From Bacteroidales bacterium UBA3754 (GTDB taxonomy: Bacteria; Bacteroidota; Bacteroidia; Bacteroidales; UBA1715): 39,697 nt of DNA. The position numbers and the translations under genes were made by a program. The DNA is taken from assembly GCA_002371705.1 (NCBI GenBank), contig DFGI01000018.1, positions 1 through 39,697 of the forward strand. The letters are read 5' to 3'. This document shows, one piece after another, positions 22,460-30,449 of the stretch. Within the stretch, counting starts at the first letter, position 1; every line of letters begins with the position of its first letter. The notes under the pieces were generated by a model. The model was given only the letters and a program-made list of their open reading frames with translations. It made no database searches and was not told where the DNA came from.

Positions 22460-22490
22460 AATAAAAAAATGCTGTTCCGAAGAACAGCAT
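22460..22490 (-). terminator. Terminator of the 22522-23450 gene pair
   Basis: Minus strand: ATGCTGTTC-TTCG-GAACAGCAT, a perfect 9-bp stem with a stable TTCG loop, followed by TTTTTTATTTTT. It lies 32 bases after the stop at 22522. Confidence 0.85.
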
Positions 22491-22521
22491 CTTGTCTTAA
22501 TTATTATTTGTAAAACTTAAC

Positions 22522-22860
22522 TTATTGTTTTTTTTTCTTGAGAATCCAGTGAGTTTGCATTTCTCCCTCTGTTTTCACAATATAGCATTGGTCAATTTCC
22601 CAACCTTGTTCTGCCATATAGTTCATGGCATCAATCATTGAATTGAAAGATTGAACTTTTCCGCTTTCATCTTTGATTCGTTGGTCGGTAAAAACACCTT
22701 TTGCTTCACCATAATCTATGGCTACTTTAACTTTCCCCGTCAAAGAGAGCAGTTTTGCGTATCCAACCATGTCGCAATACACGTACGTCGGGTCGGAACC
22801 TGCGAATGCGGAACTAATGAGTGTTCCGCATAGTAATATTGTCGCAAATACTTTCTTCAT
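22522..22860 (-). CDS. Small periplasmic protein of unknown function
   Basis: The 112-residue protein has a signal peptide (MKKVFATILLCGTLISSAFAG) and a mature domain of about 90 residues with TYVYCDMVGYAKLLSL, VKVAIDYGEAKG, FNSMIDAMNYMAEQGWEID and HWILKKKKQ. The 'N-x-M-x3-GW-E' pattern is familiar from small conserved Bacteroidales exported proteins, but no function is assigned. It starts 5 bases after the stop of the lipoprotein gene and ends at a strong terminator, so the two make a two-gene operon. Confidence 0.7.
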   Translation of the reverse strand: MKKVFATILLCGTLISSAFAGSDPTYVYCDMVGYAKLLSLTGKVKVAIDYGEAKGVFTDQRIKDESGKVQSFNSMIDAMNYMAEQGWEIDQCYIVKTEGEMQTHWILKKKKQ

Positions 22861-22865
22861 ATTTA

Positions 22866-23450
22866 TTAACGTTTGTTCGTTTCAATTATAAATACGACTG
22901 CCTCAGCACCTGCGGCTGCAAATGCTGCATTTAAAAGAGCTTCGGTAGCTTCTTTTTCATCCTCGTCGTCAATGTCAGCAGTGGCATTTTTGATAACATC
23001 CTTTATTGATGTTTGGAAGCCAACAACTAATTCTTTGGAGTCATCCAAATAAACACCGTTGTATTTTGTCGTTCCGACAGTACCTGCATTGTATCCTTTT
23101 ATAGTCATACCATCAAATGTTTGAGATTCAATATCAAATCCAAATCCGTTAGATGCTGCCTCAATTTTGCTTCCGTAAAAAACATCACCATCAACATCTA
23201 ATTTAATAGCATTACTATTGGTACCATCTTTTGAAACCGTTAGGTTGATAGATTCTGGTTTCCCGAATGTTTCTTCGTCGGCTTCAAATTCTCCGTCAAC
23301 CAACCAGTACGTTGTCATTGTACCATTGAAGTTACCCACAGCGTTATCGCGTACGTCAGGATCTTCTGTTTTTTCGTCTTTTCCGCACGAAGTGAATAAC
23401 AATGCACCGCCAAGGAGTGCTCCCATTGCAAATAATAATGAACGTTTCAT
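22866..23450 (-). CDS. Lipoprotein of unknown function, controlled by a divergent XRE promoter region
   Basis: The 194-residue lipoprotein has the signal MKRSLLFAMGALLGGALLFTSC (lipidated Cys22) followed by an acidic linker (GKDEKTEDPDVRDN). The mature part is beta-rich (NFNGTMTTYWLVDGEFEAD, INLTVSKDG, KYNGVYLDDSKELVV) and ends in an Ala-rich helix (EATEALLNAAFAAAGAEAV). I recognise no family. Its promoter (TTG at 23518-23516, TATATTTG at 23496-23489) carries one of two operator-like repeats, and an XRE regulator is divergently encoded 139 bases away. Confidence 0.72.
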   Translation of the reverse strand: MKRSLLFAMGALLGGALLFTSCGKDEKTEDPDVRDNAVGNFNGTMTTYWLVDGEFEADEETFGKPESINLTVSKDGTNSNAIKLDVDGDVFYGSKIEAASNGFGFDIESQTFDGMTIKGYNAGTVGTTKYNGVYLDDSKELVVGFQTSIKDVIKNATADIDDEDEKEATEALLNAAFAAAGAEAVVFIIETNKR

Positions 23451-23457
23451 AAAATTT

Positions 23458-23511
23458 AACTTTAAGTTTATAAAAATGTTTAATTATGCAAATATATAAA
23501 CTCTAAGTTTA
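23458..23511. promoter_or_regulatory. Two operator-like repeats AACTyTAAGTTTA
   Basis: AACTTTAAGTTTA (23458-23470) and AACTCTAAGTTTA (23499-23511) match at 12 of 13 positions. Each is an imperfect palindrome. Their centres are 41 bases apart, about four helical turns. One lies between the -33 and -7 elements of the lipoprotein promoter and the other just downstream of the start of transcription. They are good candidates for binding sites of the divergent XRE protein. Confidence 0.6.
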
Positions 23512-23519
23512 ATAACAAG
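23489..23519 (-). promoter_or_regulatory. Promoter of the lipoprotein/small periplasmic protein operon
   Basis: Minus strand: CTTG with TTG at 23518-23516, a 19-base spacer and TATATTTG at 23496-23489, a full match to the Bacteroidota promoter. The leader to the ATG at 23450 is about 30 bases. Confidence 0.7.
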
Positions 23520-23589
23520 TAAAAGTGTAAATTTTTAGTATAAAATTAGGATTGTTATAGTTTGTAAATTCAACTAATAATAATAAAGT

Positions 23590-23925
23590 ATGGATTTACA
23601 AATAATAGGAAGAACGATACGGGAACTTAGGAAGAGTCAAAAAATCTCGCAAGCCGACCTTGCAGGTGAATTGGATATTTCAATTATGGCTGTTTCCAAA
23701 ATAGAACGTGGTTTGACAAACATTCCCATACTGCGTTTAGACCAAATTGCCACAATTCTCAACACTTCGATTTTTACATTGTTGGGTGTTGAAAAAACAG
23801 ATGTTTCAAAGATTGCAGTTTCACAGGAAGTGGAATCGTTGCAAAAAGAATTGCAAATGACAAAAGAACTGCTGAAAGCAAAAGATGAGATTATTGAGTT
23901 GTTAAAACATAAACCTACAGTTTAA
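23590..23925 (+). CDS. XRE-family transcriptional regulator with coiled coil
   Basis: The 111-residue protein has a Cro/CI-type helix-turn-helix (about 4-62; ELRKSQKISQADLAGELDISIMAVSKIERGL, then LRLDQIATILNTSIFTLLG). A C-terminal helix (about 78-105) with heptad-like Leu (SLQKELQMTKELLKAKDEIIELL) could form a dimer coiled coil. It is divergent from the 22866-23450 lipoprotein, with two near-identical repeats in between, so it probably regulates that promoter and perhaps its own. Its signal is unknown. Confidence 0.85.
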   Translation: MDLQIIGRTIRELRKSQKISQADLAGELDISIMAVSKIERGLTNIPILRLDQIATILNTSIFTLLGVEKTDVSKIAVSQEVESLQKELQMTKELLKAKDEIIELLKHKPTV

Positions 23926-23939
23926 TATTGTTTATCCAA

Positions 23940-23971
23940 TTCCGTTTCTTTCGCCGCCGAAAGAAACGGAA
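23940..23971. repeat. 32-bp perfect palindrome, copy 2 (TTCCGTTTCTTTCG family)
   Basis: TTCCGTTTCTTTCG, CCGC loop, CGAAAGAAACGGAA: a perfect 14-bp stem. It is the same repeat as at 15401-15432 (one base different). It lies between the XRE gene stop and the -7 box of the LtaS-like gene. Confidence 0.8.
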
Positions 23972-23984
23972 CTGGAAAACTTTA

Positions 23985-23992
23985 TATATTTG
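23985..23992 (+). promoter_or_regulatory. -7 box of the LtaS-like gene
   Basis: TATATTTG lies 20 bases before the ATG at 24013 and 13 bases after the palindrome at 23940-23971. No clear -33 TTG. Confidence 0.6.
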
Positions 23993-24012
23993 CATTACAA
24001 AATTATTTAAGA

Positions 24013-25926
24013 ATGCAAAAACCACAACTTTCTCATTATCTGTTGTTTGTGTATAGAATTGCGGTTCTGTATATTCTGCTGACAATTACCCGCATTGTGT
24101 TCTACGCATTCAATGCTGACTTGTTTGCCGACATTTCATTCGGTGACTTCATGACCATTTTGCGTGGCGGTCTCAAATTCGACACAACGGCGATAATTTA
24201 TTTGAACATTGTGTTTATCGCAATGAATATTTTGCCATTTCGGTTTGTGTATAACGCAGTATATCAAAAGATTGCAAAGTGGATTTATATTGTAACCAAT
24301 TCGCTCGGACTATTGGCAAACGTGGCTGACACGGTATATTACCAATTCACGGTTAAACGTACTACTTCGTTGGTGTTTTCACAGTTTTCGAACGAGGAAA
24401 ATATGTTGCCGCTGATGGGCAAATTTATGATTGACTGGTGGTATATGACCTTGTTTTTCATTGCGTTAGTGGCATTACTCGTGTTTTTATTCGACCGTTT
24501 TCGTTTGAAAGAACCCGAAAAAAATAATGTAAAATTTTACGGATTTTCCATAGTGGGAATGTGCCTTGTTCTGTTCCTGTGCTTTGGCGGCGTGCGGGGC
24601 GGATTCCGTCATAGTACACGCCCGATTTCAATGGCGGACGCGGGAGAATATGTCAATCAACCGAACGAGATGGCTATAGTCCAAAATACACCGTTCACGT
24701 TGATTCGCACAATAGGAAAATCGGGATTGAAACGGCAAAATTATTTCGACGACGACCGAGCCAATTCGTATTTCTCAATTTACCATCAGGCTGACAAATC
24801 TGGCAAAATGCGGAAATACAACGTGGTGATTTTCATTTTGGAAAGCTGGGGACGGGAATATGTTGGTTTTTTGAACAAGGATGTTCCTGATTATAAAGGA
24901 TATACGCCATTTATTGACTCGCTGATGGAACATAGTTTGGTGTTCAAATATGCGTATGCAAATGGCCGAAAATCAATTGACGCCATCCCTTCGGTGGTTG
25001 CAGGAATACCCTATGTGAAAGTTCCGTATGTGTTGTCGCATTATTCGAGCAACAAGACGTGCAGTTTGGCGCAATACCTTGGAAATGAAGGATATTACAC
25101 GGCATTTTTCCACGGAGCACCGAACGGTTCTATGGGTTTTCAGTCGTTTACGCACTTGGCTGGCTTCGACGATTATTTTGGTAAGACGGAATACAACAAC
25201 GACGCAGATTTCGACGGTATTTGGGGGATTTGGGACGAAGAATTTTTCCATTTCTACGCCGAAAAAATGAACACGTTCAAAGAACCATTTTTCACCACAG
25301 TGTTCTCGCTTTCGTCGCACCATCCGTTCAAAGTGCCGGAACGCTACGAAGGCGTATTCCCCAAGGGACCGCTTCCCGTACACGAATGCATAGGCTACAC
25401 CGACAATGCCCTGCGTAAGTTTTTTGACTATGCGAAGAAACAGCCGTGGTACGAAAATGCCCTCTTCGTATTTTCTGCCGACCACGCTTCCGTCGCATAT
25501 TTAGAGGAGTACAAGAACACTCCGGGTGCGTTTGCCATTCCGATTTTCTTCTATCGCCCCGATAATTCCCTGCAACGACTTGACACAACTACCATTGCCC
25601 AACAAACCGACATTCTGCCGTCGGTGCTGTCGTACCTAAATTATCCAGCAGACTTTTGTGCGTTTGGGAAAAATGTGTTTGATTCCACAAAATCGCAGAT
25701 GGCAATAAACTACACAAATGAAAATTTCCAATGTTTTTACAAAGATTTCGTCCTTCAATTCGATGAAAAATCTTCGGTAAATCTGTATAACTTCAAGAAA
25801 GACAGGTACTTCAAAGACAATCTGCTTCATTCTGGCGTACAGGAACAAGACACGATGGAAAACTACACAAAGGCATTCATTCAGCAATACACCAATCGAA
25901 TGATTGACAATAGAATGTGTGAGTAG
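24013..25926 (+). CDS. LtaS-like sulfatase-fold membrane phosphotransferase
   Basis: The 637-residue protein has five N-terminal TM helices (about 10-30, 55-75, 90-108, 142-162 and 175-195) and an extracytoplasmic sulfatase-fold domain of the lipoteichoic acid synthase type. The metal and nucleophile region shows NVVIFILESWGREY (Glu277), and GRKSIDAIPS with a Ser321 where the nucleophile is expected (Thr or Ser in the family). SLSSHHPF and FSADHAS supply further metal ligands. Such enzymes transfer phosphoglycerol or phosphoethanolamine at the outer face of the inner membrane. In a Gram-negative host a role in outer-membrane or capsule glycan modification is more likely than teichoic acid synthesis. 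Substrate unknown. Confidence 0.88.
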   Translation: MQKPQLSHYLLFVYRIAVLYILLTITRIVFYAFNADLFADISFGDFMTILRGGLKFDTTAIIYLNIVFIAMNILPFRFVYNAVYQKIAKWIYIVTNSLGLLANVADTVYYQFTVKRTTSLVFSQFSNEENMLPLMGKFMIDWWYMTLFFIALVALLVFLFDRFRLKEPEKNNVKFYGFSIVGMCLVLFLCFGGVRGGFRHSTRPISMADAGEYVNQPNEMAIVQNTPFTLIRTIGKSGLKRQNYFDDDRANSYFSIYHQADKSGKMRKYNVVIFILESWGREYVGFLNKDVPDYKGYTPFIDSLMEHSLVFKYAYANGRKSIDAIPSVVAGIPYVKVPYVLSHYSSNKTCSLAQYLGNEGYYTAFFHGAPNGSMGFQSFTHLAGFDDYFGKTEYNNDADFDGIWGIWDEEFFHFYAEKMNTFKEPFFTTVFSLSSHHPFKVPERYEGVFPKGPLPVHECIGYTDNALRKFFDYAKKQPWYENALFVFSADHASVAYLEEYKNTPGAFAIPIFFYRPDNSLQRLDTTTIAQQTDILPSVLSYLNYPADFCAFGKNVFDSTKSQMAINYTNENFQCFYKDFVLQFDEKSSVNLYNFKKDRYFKDNLLHSGVQEQDTMENYTKAFIQQYTNRMIDNRMCE

Positions 25927-25981
25927 GATTTGATTTCTCAAATTAGAATTTTAAAACTCAAATTATTTTTATGTAAAAATC

Positions 25982-26010
25982 TTGTTTTTCAAAATTTTAT
26001 TATAATTTTG
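25982..26010 (+). promoter_or_regulatory. Promoter of higBA
   Basis: TTG at 25982-25984 and TAATTTTG at 26003-26010 are separated by 18 bases; the HigB ATG at 26031 follows 20 bases later. Confidence 0.65.
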
Positions 26011-26030
26011 TAAAAAAGAATAGAAGATAC

Positions 26031-26330
26031 ATGAGAATAGTTTCGCATAAAAAATTAAAAGATTTTTTTGAAACACCAGGTCGGGAAGACGCCCGCGTTC
26101 CGTTAGAACGGTGGTATGAAATTGTGGAAGATGCGGAATGGCATACATTTGCTGAGATGAAGGCAGATTTTAATTCTGTTGATTATATTGGGAATCAGCG
26201 TTATGTTTTTAATATTCATGGCAATAAATATAGATTGGTTGTCGTAGTAAAATTTGTTATGGGGTATGTTTTTATACGATTTGTTGGGACACACAAAGAG
26301 TACGATGAAATAGATTGTTCAACAATATAA
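26031..26330 (+). CDS. higB: HigB-type mRNA interferase toxin
   Basis: The 99-residue protein is similar to HigB/YgjN toxins of the RelE superfamily: MRIVSHKKLKDFFETPGRED at the start, RYVFNIHGNKYRLVVVV in the middle and FIRFVGTHKEYDEIDC at the end, which fit the conserved Y-x-F-N-I-x-G-N-x-Y-R-L and THxxYD patterns. HigB toxins cleave mRNA on the ribosome. It is toxin-first, as usual for HigBA, and is followed 11 bases later by the antitoxin start at 26342 (an alternative start at 26315 would overlap it). Confidence 0.88.
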   Translation: MRIVSHKKLKDFFETPGREDARVPLERWYEIVEDAEWHTFAEMKADFNSVDYIGNQRYVFNIHGNKYRLVVVVKFVMGYVFIRFVGTHKEYDEIDCSTI

Positions 26331-26341
26331 AAAGTAATGCT

Positions 26342-26704
26342 ATGGGAAAAATAACAAAACAACAATATGAATTTGCGCTAAAACGAGTTGAGGAATTGCT
26401 TCCGCTTGTTGATGAAACTATGTCTAAAAATGATCCCAAAGTAGTCGAGTTATCTATGATGTCGGATATTGTGATAGACTACGAGAAAGAGCATTTCCCA
26501 ATAGAAAAACCTACGGTTGCAGAGCTCATTAATTGTGGATTGCAAGAAACTGGAATTACTCAAAAACAGCTCGCTTCGGAACTTGGTGTAAGTCCATCGC
26601 GAGTTAGCGATTTTGCCACGGGTCGGGCGGAACCTTCGCTTCGTGTTGCGGGGAAAATTTGTGCACGTTTGCATATTTCTCCCTCTGCAATGCTAATGTT
26701 ATAA
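26342..26704 (+). CDS. higA: HigA-type antitoxin (XRE)
   Basis: The 120-residue protein has an N-terminal helical neutralising region (ITKQQYEFALKRVEELLPLVDE) and a C-terminal XRE helix-turn-helix (about 73-112, LQETGITQKQLASELGVSPSRVSDFATGRAEPSLRVAGKI). It should bind the HigB toxin and repress the higBA promoter. MGKITKQQ at 26342 is taken as the start. A separate -7 box for the next gene lies right after its stop. Confidence 0.88.
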   Translation: MGKITKQQYEFALKRVEELLPLVDETMSKNDPKVVELSMMSDIVIDYEKEHFPIEKPTVAELINCGLQETGITQKQLASELGVSPSRVSDFATGRAEPSLRVAGKICARLHISPSAMLML

Positions 26705-26715
26705 TACAAAAACCG

Positions 26716-26723
26716 TATATTTG
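26716..26723 (+). promoter_or_regulatory. -7 box of the GH3 gene
   Basis: TATATTTG lies 22 bases before the ATG at 26746, downstream of the alternative start at 26659, which it excludes. No TTG near -33. Confidence 0.6.
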
Positions 26724-26745
26724 TAACGATTCAAAATATACGTTT

Positions 26746-28482
26746 ATGAAAAAATTTCTCATCCCTTTTGTTGTGCTTTGCGGAATGTGCGTTTCGTGCT
26801 CGCAAGGCGATAAATCTAATTCCCAAAACATTGCGTCGGACACGACGTGGAAACAGTTAACGCTCCGCGAAAAAATCGGGCAGACAATGATGATTACGTC
26901 CGATATGTATATGCACAAGCAGATTGGCAACGGCACGCTCGACACGTTTTTTATGAAATATCCAGTGGGCGGTTTGTTTATGGCTCAGTGGCATTTCACC
27001 TATCAAAAACCTGACACACTGTTGTTTGAAACATTCATTCCTCGTATCATAAAGGAATACAACGCCGCTTCGAAGTTGCCGCTGTTCATTAGCGAAGATT
27101 TTGAGCGTGGTGCAGGATATAACTACAACACTGCCACCAAGTTACCTGTTGAAATGGCGATTGGTGCGGCAAATGACACGTCGTTGGCGTACGCACACGG
27201 AAAAATTCTTGGCGTTGAAGCCCGCGAAATGGGTTTCAACTGGGTACTTGCTCCTGTAAGCGACCTGAATATCAATCCGTTACATCCGCTTGTGATTGAA
27301 CGCTCCGTTTCCGACGACGCCGAACGTGCTATTCCGTTGTTACATAGCCAAATGAAAGGTTTGCAAGACCAAGGTGTCATAACCACGGTGAAACATTTCC
27401 CTGGCGACGGTGCCACCATCTGCGACCAACACTTGGTGACTTCGGCAAACAATATGTCGTGGGTGGAATGGAGAAAGACCTATGGTAAAGTGTTCCAGAC
27501 ATTTATCAAAGAAAATACTCCGTCGATTATGGTAGGTCACCTGCGTTTCCCTGCGTACCAAAAAGCCGATACGCTGAATGGCGATTTTCTCCCAGCAACG
27601 TTATCTAAAGAATTGATGCAGAAACTATTGAAAAAAGAAATGGGATACAAGGGCGTGGTAATTTCCGACGCATTGAACATGGGTGGCGGTTATGGTTTCT
27701 ATGACTCTGAATTGGAAACTGCCGTGCAATGTTTTGTTGCCGGCGCCGACATTGTATTGTGGCCGCCGCTCGGTTATATGGACACCATTGAAGCCCGCAT
27801 CAATCGTGGCGAAATTCCTATGGAACGTCTCGACGACGCCGTGGAACGTGTGTGGGCATTGCGTGAACGCTATAATTTGATTGACAAGGAAAACCGTATG
27901 CCGATTGCCCAGCCAAAACCCGAAGGTTTTGATGAGTACACAAACAACAAACTCACTGAATTGGCAGAAAAAGCTGTGACGATTGTGCAAAATAAAGGCG
28001 GTCAAATTCCTCTTGACACGAATACGACAAAGAAAATCTTGTTGGCGAACATCAGCCACAACGACTACTGCACCGTGTTTGAACCGATGAAACAAGAGTT
28101 GGAAAAACGTGGTTTCCAAGTTGACGTGAAACACAATCTTCACAAGGACGAATGGGAATGGCAGTGGCATCGCATTTTGGAATACGACAAAGTGATTGTC
28201 TGCTTCGAAAACCACTATTTTGCCCCTATTGGCTCGCCGTTGTTGAAAGATTACGAAGCATACTGCTTGTGGACCATGGTAAAATTGCCAAAAGAGAAAG
28301 TCATTGGCGTTTCGTTCAGCAATCCATACTATAATAAATATTATCTGAACAAAAATTCCTTACTCATCAACGCATACAGCAGCGATCCATTTATGCAACG
28401 TGCTGTGGTAAAAGTCCTTATGGGCGAAATCGAGGCAACAGCCACTTCGCCAGTAAATTTGGATAATGAGTTGATGAAATAG
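26746..28482 (+). CDS. GH3-family glycoside hydrolase lipoprotein (NagZ/BglX-like)
   Basis: The 578-residue protein has a lipoprotein signal (MKKFLIPFVVLCGMCVSC, Cys18) and a family 3 glycoside hydrolase (alpha/beta)8 barrel: KHFPGDGATICDQH (216-229) and the catalytic nucleophile in KGVVISDALNMGG (Asp308). The His in CDQH fits the NagZ-type acid/base position, so a beta-N-acetylhexosaminidase acting on peptidoglycan or chitin-like substrates is likely. A C-terminal domain of about 180 residues follows (TELAEKAVTIVQNKGGQIPL). It is expected to be anchored in a membrane facing the periplasm or cell surface. The patatin gene follows 15 bases later. Confidence 0.88.
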   Translation: MKKFLIPFVVLCGMCVSCSQGDKSNSQNIASDTTWKQLTLREKIGQTMMITSDMYMHKQIGNGTLDTFFMKYPVGGLFMAQWHFTYQKPDTLLFETFIPRIIKEYNAASKLPLFISEDFERGAGYNYNTATKLPVEMAIGAANDTSLAYAHGKILGVEAREMGFNWVLAPVSDLNINPLHPLVIERSVSDDAERAIPLLHSQMKGLQDQGVITTVKHFPGDGATICDQHLVTSANNMSWVEWRKTYGKVFQTFIKENTPSIMVGHLRFPAYQKADTLNGDFLPATLSKELMQKLLKKEMGYKGVVISDALNMGGGYGFYDSELETAVQCFVAGADIVLWPPLGYMDTIEARINRGEIPMERLDDAVERVWALRERYNLIDKENRMPIAQPKPEGFDEYTNNKLTELAEKAVTIVQNKGGQIPLDTNTTKKILLANISHNDYCTVFEPMKQELEKRGFQVDVKHNLHKDEWEWQWHRILEYDKVIVCFENHYFAPIGSPLLKDYEAYCLWTMVKLPKEKVIGVSFSNPYYNKYYLNKNSLLINAYSSDPFMQRAVVKVLMGEIEATATSPVNLDNELMK

Positions 28483-28497
28483 AAAGCGACTTTTACT

Positions 28498-29499
28498 ATG
28501 AAAAAAGTTGCGTTGGTATTGTCGAGCGGTGGAGCACGGGGCTTTGCCTATATCGGGGCGATTGAAGAATTGGAACGGCGTGGTTACACAATAACCTCGG
28601 TTGCGGGATGTTCCATCGGTTCGTTGATTGGCGGCGTATATGCGTCGGGAAAGATGCGTGAGTTCAAGGAATGGTTGTTCGCCCTCGACAACAAAAAGGT
28701 TCTGTCGTTGCTCGATGTTTCCATCAGCAAAAGTTATCTTGTTAAGGGTGACAGACTAATGGAATCCATTATGGAGGTTGTCCCCGATGTGAATATTGAA
28801 GATTTGTCCATCCCGTACACGGCTGTGGCGACGGATTTATATACTGGCGAGGAAATCGTGTTTACAAAGGGGAAATTGTTCGATGCCATACGGGCTTCAA
28901 TTTCGATTCCGACAACTTTCCGTCCAGTAAAATATGGCCACAGAACGTTGGTTGACGGCGGTCTTGTGAATACAATTCCGCTCAACCGCGTGGCCCGTAC
29001 CGAAGGCGACATTCTTGTCGGTTTCAATGTGAACGAAATCGATGCGACGGGAATCAACAAGTTTCTAAAGGAAATGTTCGTGTTAAACAAGGATATGAAC
29101 GAATATAGCCAGGATTCCTTGTTGAATATTGAGAAAGTTGCACAAAACAAAAACAAGACGCTTCTCGAGAAAATAAAAGAAGCCGGCAGTCTTGGCGAAA
29201 GTTACCTGAAATACAGTATGCAGATGAATTCCCGCCAAAAAACGCTCAAAGAAGAAGGCGAAAAACAACGGGTTTTCATTGAAGCGGACGATAATTATTA
29301 TTCTATCATAACTCGCTGTTTTTCAATTACTAACCACGTCGTGGCAAAAATGATGATTGAAAATTGTCCGCCCGACGTGCTGGTGCAGATGCCCCTTGAC
29401 GCACTTCCTTATAATAATGCATACGCCAAAGGCAAGGAAATTTCCGAAATAGGCAGGAAACTTATGGCAGAAGCACTTGACGAATACGAAAAGAAATAG
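28498..29499 (+). CDS. Patatin-like phospholipase
   Basis: The 333-residue protein shows all patatin features: the oxyanion loop GGARG (11-15), the nucleophile elbow GCSIG (37-41, Ser39) and the catalytic Asp in VDGGLVN (Asp153). These enzymes hydrolyse acyl ester bonds of phospholipids or other lipids. There is no signal peptide, so it is probably cytoplasmic. A C-terminal helical region of about 120 residues (MNSRQKTLKEEGEKQRVF) follows the catalytic domain. It lies between the GH3 lipoprotein gene (15 bases) and the WYL regulator gene (19 bases), and the three probably form an operon. Confidence 0.9.
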   Translation: MKKVALVLSSGGARGFAYIGAIEELERRGYTITSVAGCSIGSLIGGVYASGKMREFKEWLFALDNKKVLSLLDVSISKSYLVKGDRLMESIMEVVPDVNIEDLSIPYTAVATDLYTGEEIVFTKGKLFDAIRASISIPTTFRPVKYGHRTLVDGGLVNTIPLNRVARTEGDILVGFNVNEIDATGINKFLKEMFVLNKDMNEYSQDSLLNIEKVAQNKNKTLLEKIKEAGSLGESYLKYSMQMNSRQKTLKEEGEKQRVFIEADDNYYSIITRCFSITNHVVAKMMIENCPPDVLVQMPLDALPYNNAYAKGKEISEIGRKLMAEALDEYEKK

Positions 29500-29518
29500 T
29501 TGTAATATATTGAAATAG

Positions 29519-30418
29519 ATGACAAAAGGCGATAATTACAACCGCTACGTGTGGTTGATGAACGCGCTGCTTCAGGCAAAGCGGATTACGTTTGATGAAA
29601 TCAATGCCCGTTGGGAACGCGACTGGTGCTGCTCGTTGCCAAAACGGACATTTCATCAATACAAGATGGCTGTTCAGGAAATGTTCGAGGTGACTATTGA
29701 CTGCGATACCAGCAATGGTTACCAATACTATATTTCAAACATAGAGAACTTCAAGACTGACCGAAGCCGTCAGTGGTTGCTGAACACGTTTTGCGCGTCG
29801 AATTTGATTAAGCAGGGGGAAACGATAAAGGAACGTATTGTGTATGAGGAAATTCCCGAAAAATGCGAATACCTGTCGTTTCTTGTCGATGCTATGAAAC
29901 AGAACCACAAACTTGAAATCACCTATTTGCCGTACGAATTGGATACACCGACCACGTATATCGTTCATCCGTATTGTATGCGGCTGTATCGTCAGCATTG
30001 GTACGTGTTGGGATTTTCCGAAGCACATGGGGCGTTGCGACACTTTGCCGTAAACAGAATGAAAAACCTTCAAGTGACCAACGAGTCGTTTGAATATCCC
30101 GATGATTTTTCGCCCGAATCGTATTATTACCATAGCGTTGGCATTTATGTTGACAGTGATTTGCCAGCTGTAAAAGTCCGTCTGCGAGTTGACAAACATT
30201 TGGTGAATTATTACCGAGCGCTGCCCATTCATCATTCGCAAAAAGAGGTGGAAAAAACCGACGATTATTCCGAATTTGAATATATGCTTTGCATTACACC
30301 CGACCTCATTCACGAAATTATGAGCCGTGGCAGCCAAGTGAAAGTTTTGGCACCGGAATTACTCAAAAAAAGAATAAAAGATGAGTTGGAGAAGACAATA
30401 AATCTATATTTGAAATGA
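29519..30418 (+). CDS. WYL-domain transcriptional regulator
   Basis: The 299-residue protein has an N-terminal winged HTH (YNRYVWLMNALLQAKRITFDEI, then KRTFHQYKMAVQEMF), a WYL ligand-binding domain (about 118-200; LEITYLPYE, TYIVHPYCMRLYRQHWYVLGFSE, HFAVNRMKNL) and the C-terminal WCX extension (LRVDKHLVNYYRALPIHHS, then MSRGSQVKVLAPELLKK). WYL proteins sense nucleic acids or other ligands and often control defence or DNA-damage genes. The last 33 codons cover a 31-bp exact repeat of a sequence 1360 bases away, beyond the ATPase gene, where a second WYL 3' end remains. The present C-terminus may therefore have been replaced. Confidence 0.9.
   Translation: MTKGDNYNRYVWLMNALLQAKRITFDEINARWERDWCCSLPKRTFHQYKMAVQEMFEVTIDCDTSNGYQYYISNIENFKTDRSRQWLLNTFCASNLIKQGETIKERIVYEEIPEKCEYLSFLVDAMKQNHKLEITYLPYELDTPTTYIVHPYCMRLYRQHWYVLGFSEAHGALRHFAVNRMKNLQVTNESFEYPDDFSPESYYYHSVGIYVDSDLPAVKVRLRVDKHLVNYYRALPIHHSQKEVEKTDDYSEFEYMLCITPDLIHEIMSRGSQVKVLAPELLKKRIKDELEKTINLYLK
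30321..30351. repeat. 31-bp exact direct repeat, left copy (inside the WYL gene)
   Basis: The 31 bases beginning TGAGCCGTGGCAGCC recur exactly at 31681-31711, 1360 bases to the right and in the same orientation. They encode SRGSQVKVLA. Both sequences continue to encode related but different WYL C-termini after the repeat, and diverge completely before it. The segment between the copies contains only the ATPase gene. Confidence 0.9.
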
Positions 30419-30449
30419 TAATTTTTAAAATATATTGATTATCAGCAAT

